Shown here piece after piece: positions 34,733 through 43,695 of a DNA stretch of 64,000 nucleotides. The notes beneath the pieces are model-generated. The model saw nothing but the letters and a program-made list of their open reading frames with translations. It did no database searches and was not told where the DNA came from. The translations under genes and the position numbers were made by a program. How positions within the stretch are numbered: position 1 is the stretch's first letter; every line of letters starts with the position of its first letter. This stretch comes from Rapidithrix thailandica (GTDB lineage: Bacteria > Bacteroidota > Bacteroidia > Cytophagales > Flammeovirgaceae), in assembly GCF_039710355.1 (NCBI RefSeq), contig NZ_JBDKWZ010000005.1:310001-374000 (forward strand), in the 5' to 3' direction.

Positions 34733-35761
34733 ATGAAAATATCCTCTTTTAGTGCTGACAAAGCAGGTACTTTGTTGACCCCTTTGCGTTGGGTAATTGG
34801 CTGGACGTATTTTTCAGCTTTGTGGAGACGCTTGATCTTGGCCGATAAACTGGACCCTGAGGCCATGGGGTATATTGGTGAAAAATTCAACCACTTTTTG
34901 CCCAATGCCTTGTTTATCAAACCCATTATCGAATACCTGCTCACACATCCTGATTTGTTATGGATCAATATGGTTGTATTTACCATTATTGAAGGAATTG
35001 TCGGTCTGGCTGTGATTTTTGGCTTTGCTTCCCGCCTCATGGGTTTGGCTGTTACAGGCTTGGCACTAGGCATATTGTTGGGGGCCGGCTGGTTGGGCTC
35101 CACTTGCCTGGACGAATGGCAGATTGGGGTATTGGGAATTGTGGCTGGCTTTGCAATATTTTTGGGAGGTGGCGGTCATTACTCCCTGGACCGGAAGTTG
35201 GCGGAACATTTTCCGGACTTGGCAAATCAGCGGTGGTTTCGGTTGTGTTTTTCAGGAGATGTGAGTCAACTTTTTCCGACAATCAAGTTTCAGTGGCTTG
35301 TTCTATTATTATCAGCAGCAGGTTTATTCATTACATTATTTACCAATCAAGTATTTCACGGAGGTCTCTGGGGAACCCTGCACAATAAATCGGTACGACC
35401 GCATTTGACCCTTTCCGGTTTACAGTATGCGAAAGGTCAAGTGCAGTTTACTGTTATCAGAGACGAAGGGATTGATGTATACGGAAGCTTTGTCATTGGT
35501 ATGGAAATAACCGATCAGGAAGGGCAACAAGTCGCTTATTATGATCAACAAGCTTTAAGCGGTTTTGCTACAAGTGATATTGCCAATTATTATATCGCGA
35601 AAATCAAACCTTCGGCCCATAGCCTGGTCGTACCCTTGGGAGCGAAAGCGGATATAGTTTTGCGGCATCCGGAACTGAAGGCCTTACCCAAAGGAACCTA
35701 CACCTTAAAACTATTGGATATCAGCGGAGCTTCCTGGACGGAAAAGTTTATTGTTGATTAA
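34733..35761 (+). CDS. DoxDA-like thiosulfate:quinone oxidoreductase protein
   Basis: The 342-residue protein joins a DoxD-type membrane part (about 10-165: LLTPLRWVIGWTYFSALWRR, AVIFGFASRLMGLAVTGLAL, YSLDRKLAEHFP) to a DoxA-like soluble part (about 205-342: VFHGGLWGTLHNKSVRPHL, then ITDQEGQQVAYYDQ). DoxD and DoxA are the subunits of thiosulfate:quinone oxidoreductase in Acidianus; fused DoxDA forms are common in Bacteroidota. It would oxidise thiosulfate to tetrathionate and pass electrons to quinone. It is near the sulfur assimilation operon but separated by a terminator. The activity is by homology. Confidence 0.87.
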   Translation: MKISSFSADKAGTLLTPLRWVIGWTYFSALWRRLILADKLDPEAMGYIGEKFNHFLPNALFIKPIIEYLLTHPDLLWINMVVFTIIEGIVGLAVIFGFASRLMGLAVTGLALGILLGAGWLGSTCLDEWQIGVLGIVAGFAIFLGGGGHYSLDRKLAEHFPDLANQRWFRLCFSGDVSQLFPTIKFQWLVLLLSAAGLFITLFTNQVFHGGLWGTLHNKSVRPHLTLSGLQYAKGQVQFTVIRDEGIDVYGSFVIGMEITDQEGQQVAYYDQQALSGFATSDIANYYIAKIKPSAHSLVVPLGAKADIVLRHPELKALPKGTYTLKLLDISGASWTEKFIVD

Positions 35762-35805
35762 TGGAATTTTGTTGAGGAATTTGTAATGAAATCTTAACAG
35801 GTAAC

Positions 35806-35847
35806 TGCCATTCCACTACTTCGCTTTATAAAGTATGTGGAATGGCA
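35806..35847. terminator. Hairpin between DoxDA and porin genes
   Basis: TGCCATTCCAC (35806-35816) pairs perfectly with GTGGAATGGCA (35837-35847). It lies between converging genes and should act in both directions, though the T-runs are short. Confidence 0.75.
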
Positions 35848-35873
35848 TTTATGGTGAAAACCTTTGGTTCTTG

Positions 35874-36989
35874 CTAAAAGGAGAAACTTTTGTCTAAATA
35901 CAACCCTAAAGTGACCATCCATTCGAAGCGGTGTGATTGCGGGCCGTCTTGGTAAAAAACTTCCAGGGCATCTTTGGCCTTGATGTACCGTCCTTCCAAG
36001 CGCAGAAAGCTGCTTTCGGAAGGTTTGTATTCATTACTGAATGTAATGCCATAGGCTTCAAAGCCTCTTTCATTTCCATTTTTATCGCTCAGGGTTCCAC
36101 TGATAAATCCATCCGGGTCGCTGAAGATTTCACCCCGCAGGGTAATTCCATATACAGGGCTGAATTTATAATTGAGAGTGGTCAATACATTGTACATTAC
36201 GGCCTCTTCTTCCGGATGATCTAAACCGGAATGACTTTGAATTCCCATATCTGCCCCGGTAAGCCAGGTAAAAGCCTCTGTAGGTTGGTATTGGAAATAC
36301 AGGTTTTGATACACGCGGAACTGTTTGGGCTTGATGCCGTCTTCCGATTCCCTGCCTAGCAAATTGGAGTAGCTAAGGGTAAACTTGGAAGTAGGAGAGT
36401 AGGAAAACAATACTCCAACGGACTTTGCATTATTTTTATCTAAAAAGAAGTTATAGCCACTCACTACATGAAATTGAAAAGCAATCTTTTCGGAACCTTC
36501 ATAGGAAAGGCGAGCCCCACTTTGGAAAAAGGGTTCGTTGTACGTGGCGATGGTGGTGGAACTGGTGAAGTTGTTTTTGGGTAAAAAGCTTTCCGTACCG
36601 ATATGGGTGGTAAAAAAGCCTCCGTCAACCCACCAACCTTTTCCCAAGCGTACACCTGCATTGGCCTCTTGTATGACGGGAAATTCCGATGACCAAGTGG
36701 CCTGCGCAATATCTCCATAGTGCAAGGTGACAGTTCCCCGGATGTTTTTCTCCTCATAGTTTGCGGTGATTTGGGCAGCATTTAAGCCAAAGCGTTTGCT
36801 CCGGGGAGACACCGTGGAATACAACTGGAATTCATTGGCTCCTAATGAGTCGGAAAAGTCACTATAATATACATCCACATAGCCGGACAAGGTGAGTTTT
36901 TTATTCTTTTCTTGGGAGTCCTGAGCAAAGAGAGATAAAGAAAACATCAAATTGCTTAGTAAACAGAATAGGGTAAAGGTGAATTTCAT
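35874..36989 (-). CDS. Outer-membrane beta-barrel porin (OmpL/BBP2-like)
   Basis: The 371-residue protein has a signal peptide (LFCLLSNLMFSLSLFAQ, cleavage near residue 22) and a barrel made of alternating amphipathic strands, starting with LTLSGYVDVYYSDFSD. It ends in an aromatic LDKSFSF, typical of outer-membrane proteins recognised by BAM. GKGWWVDGGFFTTHIGTESFLPKNN and ITLRGEIFSDPDGFISGTLS resemble the putative beta-barrel porin-2 (OmpL-like) family. Likely a general or small-solute channel. It is convergent with DoxDA and on the same strand as the MFS gene upstream. Confidence 0.83.
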   Translation of the reverse strand: MKFTFTLFCLLSNLMFSLSLFAQDSQEKNKKLTLSGYVDVYYSDFSDSLGANEFQLYSTVSPRSKRFGLNAAQITANYEEKNIRGTVTLHYGDIAQATWSSEFPVIQEANAGVRLGKGWWVDGGFFTTHIGTESFLPKNNFTSSTTIATYNEPFFQSGARLSYEGSEKIAFQFHVVSGYNFFLDKNNAKSVGVLFSYSPTSKFTLSYSNLLGRESEDGIKPKQFRVYQNLYFQYQPTEAFTWLTGADMGIQSHSGLDHPEEEAVMYNVLTTLNYKFSPVYGITLRGEIFSDPDGFISGTLSDKNGNERGFEAYGITFSNEYKPSESSFLRLEGRYIKAKDALEVFYQDGPQSHRFEWMVTLGLYLDKSFSF

Positions 36990-37220
36990 GGGGTTTTGTC
37001 GCTTCTCAAAATGTTAAAAAAATCAGAACGGAGAGCCGTGCCTTCGGTTCTTACCAAGATAATGGTGTACTTTTCAATACGCCATGAATGGCTATGTATT
37101 GAGGAGTACTGGATATTGGTAGGAAAAGAGGAGCTGAAAGCCGGGTGATATTCTTCCGGCTGTTTAGCTCCTCTCTGGAAAAGAAATCCGTCATCCGAGT
37201 GTGTAATGGGTCGCGACCCT

Positions 37221-38549
37221 CTAGCTGACCACTTGTTCTACTTCTTCTTCTTTGCCTTTTGGAAGTTTTGCCCGGGTTAACAAGATCAGCCCCAAAATAA
37301 AAAAAGCACTCATGGCCACCAGACTGTTGCGCATATTGGTGAGTTGGTCTACAAAGCCAAAGGTTAATGTTCCGATCACAATGGCTAACTTCTCGGTAAT
37401 ATCATAAAAGCTAAAGAAAGATGCCGTATCAGGGTGATCGTTGGGGATCATCTTGGAATAGGTAGAACGTGACATCGACTGTACCCCACCCATGACTAAA
37501 CCGAGAAATCCGGCTAATATATAGAAATGTGTTTCACTGGTAAGCATGGAGCCGAGCAAACAAACCAGAATCCAAATAACCAAAGTGATGCTGATGGAAA
37601 ATTTGTTGCCCTTCTTATCGGATATTTTGGCAAATAAGATGGCTCCTACAATGGCGACCAGCTGTAAAATAAGTACCGTCAGGATCAAACTATCGCCTTC
37701 CATGCCTACTTCGGACTGGCCAAACAAAGGAGCCAGTAACATAACCGTTTGCACGCCCATGCTGTAAAGGAAAAAGGCTAGCAAAAAACGGATCATGGCT
37801 TGTTTGGATTGGATTTGCCCAAAGACTTTCTTCAATTCTTTAAAGCCTTTGCCAAAGACTTCCGAACTGACCTTGTGGCCGGTGGGTTTGTCTTTCAAAA
37901 AGTAGAAACCAATTTGGGCGAAGCCCATCCACCAGACCCCCACCATCAAAAAGGAGATTTTGGTAGCGGCAGTTTTATCTGCAAAGCCGAAGGTCTCGAA
38001 TTGTGTGATCATCACCAGGTTGACCAACAGTAACACCACACTTCCGATATAGCCCATCGAAAAGCCCCGGGCACTGATGCGGTCCATTTGATCTTGTGTA
38101 CTGATTTCCGGTAGGAAGGCATTGTAAAAAACCAGCGAACCCGCATAGCCGATACTGGCTAACACTGAACAGAGCAGGCCGTATTCCACATTTTCACCGG
38201 TAAAAAAATACAAAGACATACAGGAGAGACTGCCCAGGTAAGTGAAGAATTTCATAAATCGTTTTTTCTTTCCGCTGTAATCGGCAATGCCCGAAAGAAT
38301 GGGGGAGAGAAATACGATGACCATGAAAGAAAAGGAAATGGCATAGGAATAAATGACGGTATTTTTCACTTCCCAACCAAAAAAAGGTATAATCCCATCA
38401 TCACCGAAGATGGCCTCTGTACTGGCGCCATAGTAAACGGGAAAAATGGTGGAAGTGATAATGAGGTTATAAACCGAGTTGGCCCAGTCATAAGAGCACC
38501 AGGCGTTGACAAGCTTCGGATGGTTTTTCGGTAATAATTTTTCAGTCAT
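37221..38549 (-). CDS. UMF1-family MFS transporter (Atg22-like)
   Basis: The 442-residue integral membrane protein begins NAWCSYDWANSVYNLIITSTIFPVYY, the hallmark of the UMF1/Atg22 group of the major facilitator superfamily. About 12 helices are visible, with a GGVQSMSRSTYSKMIP loop in the second half and PHDHPD-like IPNDHPDTASFFSFYDITEK. Yeast Atg22 exports amino acids from the vacuole; bacterial substrates are unknown. It is followed after 231 bases by the porin gene on the same strand and is divergent from the isochorismate synthase gene. Confidence 0.9.
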   Translation of the reverse strand: MTEKLLPKNHPKLVNAWCSYDWANSVYNLIITSTIFPVYYGASTEAIFGDDGIIPFFGWEVKNTVIYSYAISFSFMVIVFLSPILSGIADYSGKKKRFMKFFTYLGSLSCMSLYFFTGENVEYGLLCSVLASIGYAGSLVFYNAFLPEISTQDQMDRISARGFSMGYIGSVVLLLVNLVMITQFETFGFADKTAATKISFLMVGVWWMGFAQIGFYFLKDKPTGHKVSSEVFGKGFKELKKVFGQIQSKQAMIRFLLAFFLYSMGVQTVMLLAPLFGQSEVGMEGDSLILTVLILQLVAIVGAILFAKISDKKGNKFSISITLVIWILVCLLGSMLTSETHFYILAGFLGLVMGGVQSMSRSTYSKMIPNDHPDTASFFSFYDITEKLAIVIGTLTFGFVDQLTNMRNSLVAMSAFFILGLILLTRAKLPKGKEEEVEQVVS

Positions 38550-38935
38550 CGGTTAATAGTTATCAGCGGGATGGCCTTTTCGGCAGAGAGAAAAAATCTC
38601 TGTCAGTAGGGCTTGTTCGGGTTCCTTTGCCTCCTCTCTTCTTTCCGTTCTACTATCCTTTCCGGAAAACCATGCCGCAATTTGAGTTAATTAATCTACC
38701 CCTGTAAATTATCCAATTCTCATCTCCTGACAAAGTTTTGGGTTTTAATTAAAAAAAAATTTTTCAATTGGCCTTTTGGAAGGTAGCTTTACGGATTTAA
38801 TGCTGAAAATCCATGGGCATCAACAAAAAGTTATACCTATCGTCATAGGATTGTATGATTTTTTTAAGAACTAGTTGTAATTAAAAAAAAACGCTTGTGG
38901 AAGGTGGAGTACATAAACCTTAAATCCAAACCAAA
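38550..38935. other. Divergent intergenic region, AT-rich
   Basis: These 386 bases hold the promoters of the UMF1 transporter (minus) and isochorismate synthase (plus). No perfect TAnnTTTG with a good -33 box is found; TAGCTTTA at 38784-38791 is the nearest match. No gene is seen. Confidence 0.4.
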
Positions 38936-40162
38936 TTGACAGCACCAATTAGCACAATATCCGCACTGGAGGCAATGGAGGTACACGAAGCGATTGCTTA
39001 TTTGTGGACCACTGCGATCCGGGCAAACTTGCCGGTAGCTTGCTGGCAGTTGCCTCATCAGTCTGAAAAACATCTGATAGTAGATTTTACCGGAGGAGAA
39101 ACCATCGAGCGCCCCGAGGTGGAAGTCTTGCCCAAGGGCTTTCTGGTAGGACCTTTTCTCAACGAAAGTTGCCCTAACTTTTTTATTCAAGCGGGCCTAC
39201 ATTACAAAACCTCCGAAGGTTCTTTTCAGGAAAATTTTGATGCCGAACGTTTTGGTACGAAGGCCTATGCCAATGCTCAGCGGTTTTACCAATTATTAGA
39301 AGAGCATATTCAACAAAATACGTCTGAAGAGGTGCCTTATTTTTCAACGAACAAAAGTTGTGAGGGTGTTGACAAGGAGTGTTTTGAGTCCATGGTAGAG
39401 GAAGGGGTAAGGCAAATTTGTGAAAAGCATTTTCACAAGGTGGTTTTGTCACGGATGAAAACGGTGAAATTGAAGCCGGGGTTCAATTTGTTACAAACTT
39501 ATTGGCAGATTGCCGAGGCGTATCCCAGGGCATTTGTCTCTGCAATCTCCGTACCTGAGTACGGCACTTGGGTGGGGGCGACTCCCGAGTTGTTGATTAG
39601 TGTGGAAAATGAAGAGATATTTCGGACGGTATCTTTGGCCGGTACGCAATCCCGGGACTTGTTTCCCAGCCTTTCGGATGTTTCCTGGAAGCAAAAGGAA
39701 ATCGAAGAACAGGCCTTGGTTTGCCGTTATATCATCTCTTGTTTCAAAAAAATCCGCTTGCGTGAGTACGATGAAGTCGGCCCTCGTACAGTGGAAGCCG
39801 GGCATTTAGTGCACTTGAAATCGGATTATACGGTGAACATGAAGGACGTGAATTTTCCTCAGTTGGGGAGTGTCATGTTGGAGCTTTTGCACCCTACCTC
39901 AGCGGTGTGTGGAATGCCTAAGCCCGAGGCTTTGAAGTTTATCGTAGCGCATGAAAAATACGAACGCAGTTTATACAGCGGTTTTTTAGGCCCGGTGAAT
40001 ATCGAAAATAATACCCGGATTTTTGTGAATCTTCGTTGTATGCAGTTGCTGGAAGGCGAAGCACTGTTGTATGCCGGAGCGGGAATAACCTTCGATTCCG
40101 ATCCGGCCAAAGAATGGAAGGAAACGGAATTGAAGATGAACATTATGGGAAAATTCTTATAA
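38936..40162 (+). CDS. menF: Isochorismate synthase
   Basis: The 408-residue chorismate-binding enzyme converts chorismate to isochorismate for menaquinone or siderophore synthesis. Motifs include WVGATPELLISVE, TVSLAGTQSRD, LHPTSAVCGMPKPEAL, YSGFLGPVN and the metal-binding end YAGAGITFDSDPAKEWKETELKM. TTG at 38936 is taken as the start because an in-frame TAA lies at 38921 and no other start codon intervenes; the resulting N-terminus (LEAMEVHEAIAYLWTTAI) fits the Bacteroidota enzyme. Other men genes are not beside it. The assignment as MenF rather than a siderophore homologue is by the usual menaquinone need. Confidence 0.87.
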   Translation: MTAPISTISALEAMEVHEAIAYLWTTAIRANLPVACWQLPHQSEKHLIVDFTGGETIERPEVEVLPKGFLVGPFLNESCPNFFIQAGLHYKTSEGSFQENFDAERFGTKAYANAQRFYQLLEEHIQQNTSEEVPYFSTNKSCEGVDKECFESMVEEGVRQICEKHFHKVVLSRMKTVKLKPGFNLLQTYWQIAEAYPRAFVSAISVPEYGTWVGATPELLISVENEEIFRTVSLAGTQSRDLFPSLSDVSWKQKEIEEQALVCRYIISCFKKIRLREYDEVGPRTVEAGHLVHLKSDYTVNMKDVNFPQLGSVMLELLHPTSAVCGMPKPEALKFIVAHEKYERSLYSGFLGPVNIENNTRIFVNLRCMQLLEGEALLYAGAGITFDSDPAKEWKETELKMNIMGKFL

Positions 40163-40197
40163 AAGCTACCGCTCTTAGCGAATCATATGTAGCCAAG

Positions 40198-40262
40198 TCA
40201 CCGGATGACGGTTGGGTTTATTTCTTTCACAGAAAGTGATTCTCCCAAAAGCCATCCGGTGA
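40198..40262. terminator. Long-loop hairpin between menF and proB
   Basis: TCACCGGATG (40198-40207) pairs perfectly with CATCCGGTGA (40253-40262), followed on the plus strand by TTTTTTTC. A small inner hairpin (CTTTC/GAAAG) lies in the loop. It serves converging genes. Confidence 0.75.
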
Positions 40263-40270
40263 TTTTTTTC

Positions 40271-41368
40271 TTAATACAAAAAGATATGATCATAATGAAT
40301 GACCGGATGGTGCCCTTGTTGCCCGATGCGTTCACGGGTGACCGTATCATTGTATTTGGTCATTCCAATACCGATATCGCTACCTTCCGCATCTTTGATT
40401 TTTACAATATCTCCCTTCTGAAAACTTCCTTGTACTTCGGTCAAGCCCACCGGAAGTAAACTGGTCACTTTGTCGGAAAGTAAAGCCTGTTTAGCCCCTT
40501 CGTTCACTATCAATGAGGCTTTGGCATAACCTTCGGAATGCGCTACCCATTTTTTGATGCTGGACGGGCGCTTGGGATGAGGTAAAAACAAGGTACCCGG
40601 AAGTTCTTCCGCAGAAGTAGCTTTTTGATACAAGTCGATCAGTACATTTTCCTGATGTCCGTTTGCGATATGGACGGCAATTCCCAAGTCGGCAATCTTT
40701 TGGGCATTTTTACATTTGGTCAGCATGCCTCCCCGGCCAAACCCCGATTTTTTAGTGGAAATGATTTCGTTGAGGTTGATCTTTTGTTTGTCTACCAGGC
40801 GGATCAGTTCGGTATGTTCTTCCTCAGGATGACCGTTGTACAAACCGTTGACATTGGTCAAAATAAACAAAGCGTCAACGTCCATCATAGAAGCTACCAG
40901 GCCTGCGAGTTCATCGTTGTCCGTAAACATCAGTTCAGTGACGGATACTACATCATTTTCATTGACAATAGGGATAATGCCATATTTCAACAAGCCCTGA
41001 AAGCAATTTTGCATGTTGAGATAATGTTGCCGGTCCCGGAAGTCCTCTTTGGTTACCAAAATTTGAGAACAAGTCTGCCGGTGTTTTTTGAATAGTTCTC
41101 CATAAACCTGAATGAGTTTTACCTGTCCGATGGATGCCAGTAATTGACGTTGTGTAACAGTGTTCTCTTTCGTATTCAGTTGAATCAGGCTCCTGCCTGC
41201 AGCCACAGCCCCCGATGAAATTAAAATAACCTCTACTTTGTGCCGGTGGATGAGTTGGGAAACTTGCTGTACCAGTTGCGCCATTAAGTCCGTATTGGGT
41301 AAACCCTCGGCAGTAGTTAATACGTTGGAGCCAATTTTAACGGCAATCCGTTGATATGTTTTCTTCAT
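40271..41368 (-). CDS. proB: Glutamate 5-kinase with PUA domain
   Basis: The 365-residue enzyme phosphorylates glutamate in proline synthesis. The N-terminal amino-acid kinase domain shows RIAVKIGSNVLTTAEG, ILISSGAVAAGRSLI, NENDVVSVTELMFTDNDELA and SGFGRGGMLTKCKNAQKI. The C-terminal PUA domain (about 275-360, KASLIVNEGAKQALLSDK and GSFQKGDIVKIKDAEG) matches the E. coli layout. It starts 5 bases after the end of thrB on the same strand, so the two form an operon. proA is not next to it. Confidence 0.94.
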   Translation of the reverse strand: MKKTYQRIAVKIGSNVLTTAEGLPNTDLMAQLVQQVSQLIHRHKVEVILISSGAVAAGRSLIQLNTKENTVTQRQLLASIGQVKLIQVYGELFKKHRQTCSQILVTKEDFRDRQHYLNMQNCFQGLLKYGIIPIVNENDVVSVTELMFTDNDELAGLVASMMDVDALFILTNVNGLYNGHPEEEHTELIRLVDKQKINLNEIISTKKSGFGRGGMLTKCKNAQKIADLGIAVHIANGHQENVLIDLYQKATSAEELPGTLFLPHPKRPSSIKKWVAHSEGYAKASLIVNEGAKQALLSDKVTSLLPVGLTEVQGSFQKGDIVKIKDAEGSDIGIGMTKYNDTVTRERIGQQGHHPVIHYDHIFLY

Positions 41369-41373
41369 AGAAA

Positions 41374-42306
41374 TTACTCCAAAATTACAGGTCCTTGTTG
41401 GTTTATTTGAGAGGTATACACTTCACAACCGATACCCAGTTGTTCGAAAATTTGTTGTTTTGCTTTTCCGACTTGCACAGCGGTTTCTTGTCCGCGGCAT
41501 AGTGAAAAAATAGAAGGGCCAGACCCGGAGATTCCACAACCCAAAGCCCCTGTTTGCAGAGAGGCTTGTTTCACCTTTTCAAATCCGGGAATCAAAATCG
41601 AACGTACCGGCTCCACAATGACATCTTGCAAGGAACGGCCGATCAGAGCATAGTCAGACTGCATTAAGCCGGCAATTAAGCCCGCTACATTTCCCCATTG
41701 GGTAATGGCATCTTCCATGCGAATGTTCTTTTTCAGAATGTTCCGGGCCTCCTTGGTAGGGACTTCGATTTGCGGATGAATAATGGCACAATACAATTCC
41801 GGAGGGGTATTGATTCTGACAACATCCAAAGGTTGATAACTGCGGATCAAAACAAAGCCACCAAACAAGGAAGGGGCAACATTGTCGGCATGAGCACTAC
41901 CACAAGCGATGCGTTCTCCTTCAATGGCAAATGGGAGAAGTTCTTCTGTGGAAAGCGACCCGCCAAGAAGTTCATTGATGGCAAAAGCACCCGCTACCGC
42001 ACTGGCAGCACTGGAACCTAACCCACTACCGAAGGGCATTTTTTTGTGGAGGGTAATGTCAATGCCTTGGTCCGAACCGATCTTGTTCAGGTATTGAAGT
42101 ACTGCCACTCCCACGGTGTTTTCTTGGCTGTTCAGGGACAATCTGCCTCCGTCTCCGGTAATTTGGGAGATCGTGACTCCCGGGGTGTTTTTCTTTTTGA
42201 GAATGACCTCATCACCCGGGGCGTTGACTGCAAAGCCCAATATGTCAAAACCGCAAGCTACGTTGGCGACAGTCGCCGAAGCAAATACCCTGATACTTTC
42301 ACTCAT
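41374..42306 (-). CDS. thrB: Homoserine kinase
   Basis: The 310-residue GHMP kinase phosphorylates homoserine in threonine synthesis. Motifs are ATVANVACGFDILGFAV at the N-terminus, the ATP-binding KMPFGSGLGSSAASAVAGAF, and GCGISGSGPSIFSLC near the C-terminus. Length is normal. It is the first gene of the thrB-proB operon on the minus strand. A possible -7 box TAACTTTG is at 42571-42564 (minus strand), about 260 bases upstream, without a clear -33 partner. thrA and thrC are not in the window. Confidence 0.94.
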   Translation of the reverse strand: MSESIRVFASATVANVACGFDILGFAVNAPGDEVILKKKNTPGVTISQITGDGGRLSLNSQENTVGVAVLQYLNKIGSDQGIDITLHKKMPFGSGLGSSAASAVAGAFAINELLGGSLSTEELLPFAIEGERIACGSAHADNVAPSLFGGFVLIRSYQPLDVVRINTPPELYCAIIHPQIEVPTKEARNILKKNIRMEDAITQWGNVAGLIAGLMQSDYALIGRSLQDVIVEPVRSILIPGFEKVKQASLQTGALGCGISGSGPSIFSLCRGQETAVQVGKAKQQIFEQLGIGCEVYTSQINQQGPVILE

Positions 42307-42637
42307 GATTTAAATAATTTTTTTATTGAGATTGAAAAACAGCCTTTGTAAGGTTGTAGCCTATGTTTGGGCCTCTTTTTTCCTATTGTAGGTCAGGTTA
42401 GTAATTTTTTAGAGTCACCGGATTTACTCTTCCTCAAAGGTGCATGTCAGGCAATCCTTACTGCCTTGATGTAAAAGTAAAACTTCTCTTTGAGAAAGAA
42501 ATGAGATTTGTAGTGCTGAGGGTTGGCTAAGGAGAGTTATGTTAGGTTGTTTTAGAAGTCCGGCAAAGTTAGCGAAATAAATTGAAATCAGAAATTCCGG
42601 TTGAATGTCCCTCTAGTCCCTCAATCATTGATAGTCC
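42307..42637. other. Intergenic region between thrB and the paralogue array
   Basis: No gene is seen in these 331 bases. It holds the end of the array transcript and the thrB promoter. A weak AGGCA/TGCCT hairpin lies near 42450-42472. Confidence 0.35.
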
Positions 42638-43657
42638 TCACTCCCCCGCCAACATAGGATACTTCTCCGCTATTTCCTCCTTGCTCATCACGCTCACCTT
42701 CGGCAGGGGGACGGATTTGAATAAACGCTTCTTCCAACGCACCGGAGACAGAAAAATAAGCTCTCCCGCATCCCGGTTCTCAATAAAGACTTTTCGCTCG
42801 TTTAACTCCGGGTAGGCCGCCATATCCACTTCGCCCAGTTCGTAGACTTTCTTGGTCGCCAGCCAGTACAATTTCCCGGAGATACGATTCAAGAAATAGA
42901 TTTCTCCTTCCTGGGAAAAGACCTTGAAATTCCCTTTCAGCATTTCCGGATCTTTGAGTGTGCGGTACAAAGTGCCCTGATCTTTAAAAGGAGACCGGGT
43001 TATGGGTGGGTAATCCCAATCTAACTTTTTGATGGTGTAAGCTTTGACACCCTTCCATTCATCCATCCTTGTAACCAATAAGCTATCACTTCTCCATAAA
43101 TACAAGCCTTGCGGATCACCAATCAGAGAATACAGCGCAGAGTCTTTAAAGAAAATATCTGCCTCCAACCGGCTCATCATTACACGGTCCTTTTGTATGG
43201 CTTCTTCACGAGGTATTCTCCCTTCCAACCGGTTACCATTCTTGTAATACCCTTTCCATTCAATATTAAAATACTGTTTGTACATATTCAAGGGGCTACA
43301 AAAACTATTGGTATATTTTCTTGTACGAAATTCGGTATCTAATTGAAATAAACTAATAACAACATCCGGTCTATATTGATAAATAAACATTGTTGGAGTA
43401 TCATCAATTGAATATTCATGAAGAATACCATCATGTGCATTCCAGTTTTTACAAGACTGAAAACTGTACTTAGTATCTGCTTCTACTTTTGTATCCAATG
43501 AAGACTTGTGAAGTATAATTTTTTCAGGAGAAAATTGTTGCCTGTGATACAAAAAACCTCCTTCAATCAATACATATTCTAAACTGTCATTCCTCCCCTC
43601 ACAAATTCCCTGTAACACCAGACCACAAAACAATAGACTTACTACTTGAACTTTCAT
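42638..43657 (-). CDS. Secreted immunity-like paralogue, copy 1
   Basis: I do not recognise a named family. The 339-residue protein starts with a Sec signal peptide (VQVVSLLFCGLVLQGICEG, about 3-21) and should be periplasmic; the Cys lacks a proper lipobox (GIC), so lipidation is unlikely. It is about 90 per cent identical to copy 2, with most differences between residues 67 and 130. A conserved C-terminal half follows (KDQGTLYRTLKDPEMLKGNF; MSKEEIAEKYPML end). It is the last of four co-directional genes, with a 38-base gap to copy 2. The layout suggests an immunity protein against the 45833-47371 product. ATG 43657 is chosen for the signal peptide; longer frames (to 43798) run into copy 2. 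Confidence 0.8.
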   Translation of the reverse strand: MKVQVVSLLFCGLVLQGICEGRNDSLEYVLIEGGFLYHRQQFSPEKIILHKSSLDTKVEADTKYSFQSCKNWNAHDGILHEYSIDDTPTMFIYQYRPDVVISLFQLDTEFRTRKYTNSFCSPLNMYKQYFNIEWKGYYKNGNRLEGRIPREEAIQKDRVMMSRLEADIFFKDSALYSLIGDPQGLYLWRSDSLLVTRMDEWKGVKAYTIKKLDWDYPPITRSPFKDQGTLYRTLKDPEMLKGNFKVFSQEGEIYFLNRISGKLYWLATKKVYELGEVDMAAYPELNERKVFIENRDAGELIFLSPVRWKKRLFKSVPLPKVSVMSKEEIAEKYPMLAGE

Positions 43658-43695
43658 TTGAACGATAAATATTCTAACCTTCAAGGATTCGTTGC

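Noticed and set aside
42638..43657. Lipoprotein call for the secreted paralogues
   Set aside because: The residue before the Cys is Ile or Phe (GIC, GFC), which breaks the lipobox; a normal Sec signal peptide fits better.
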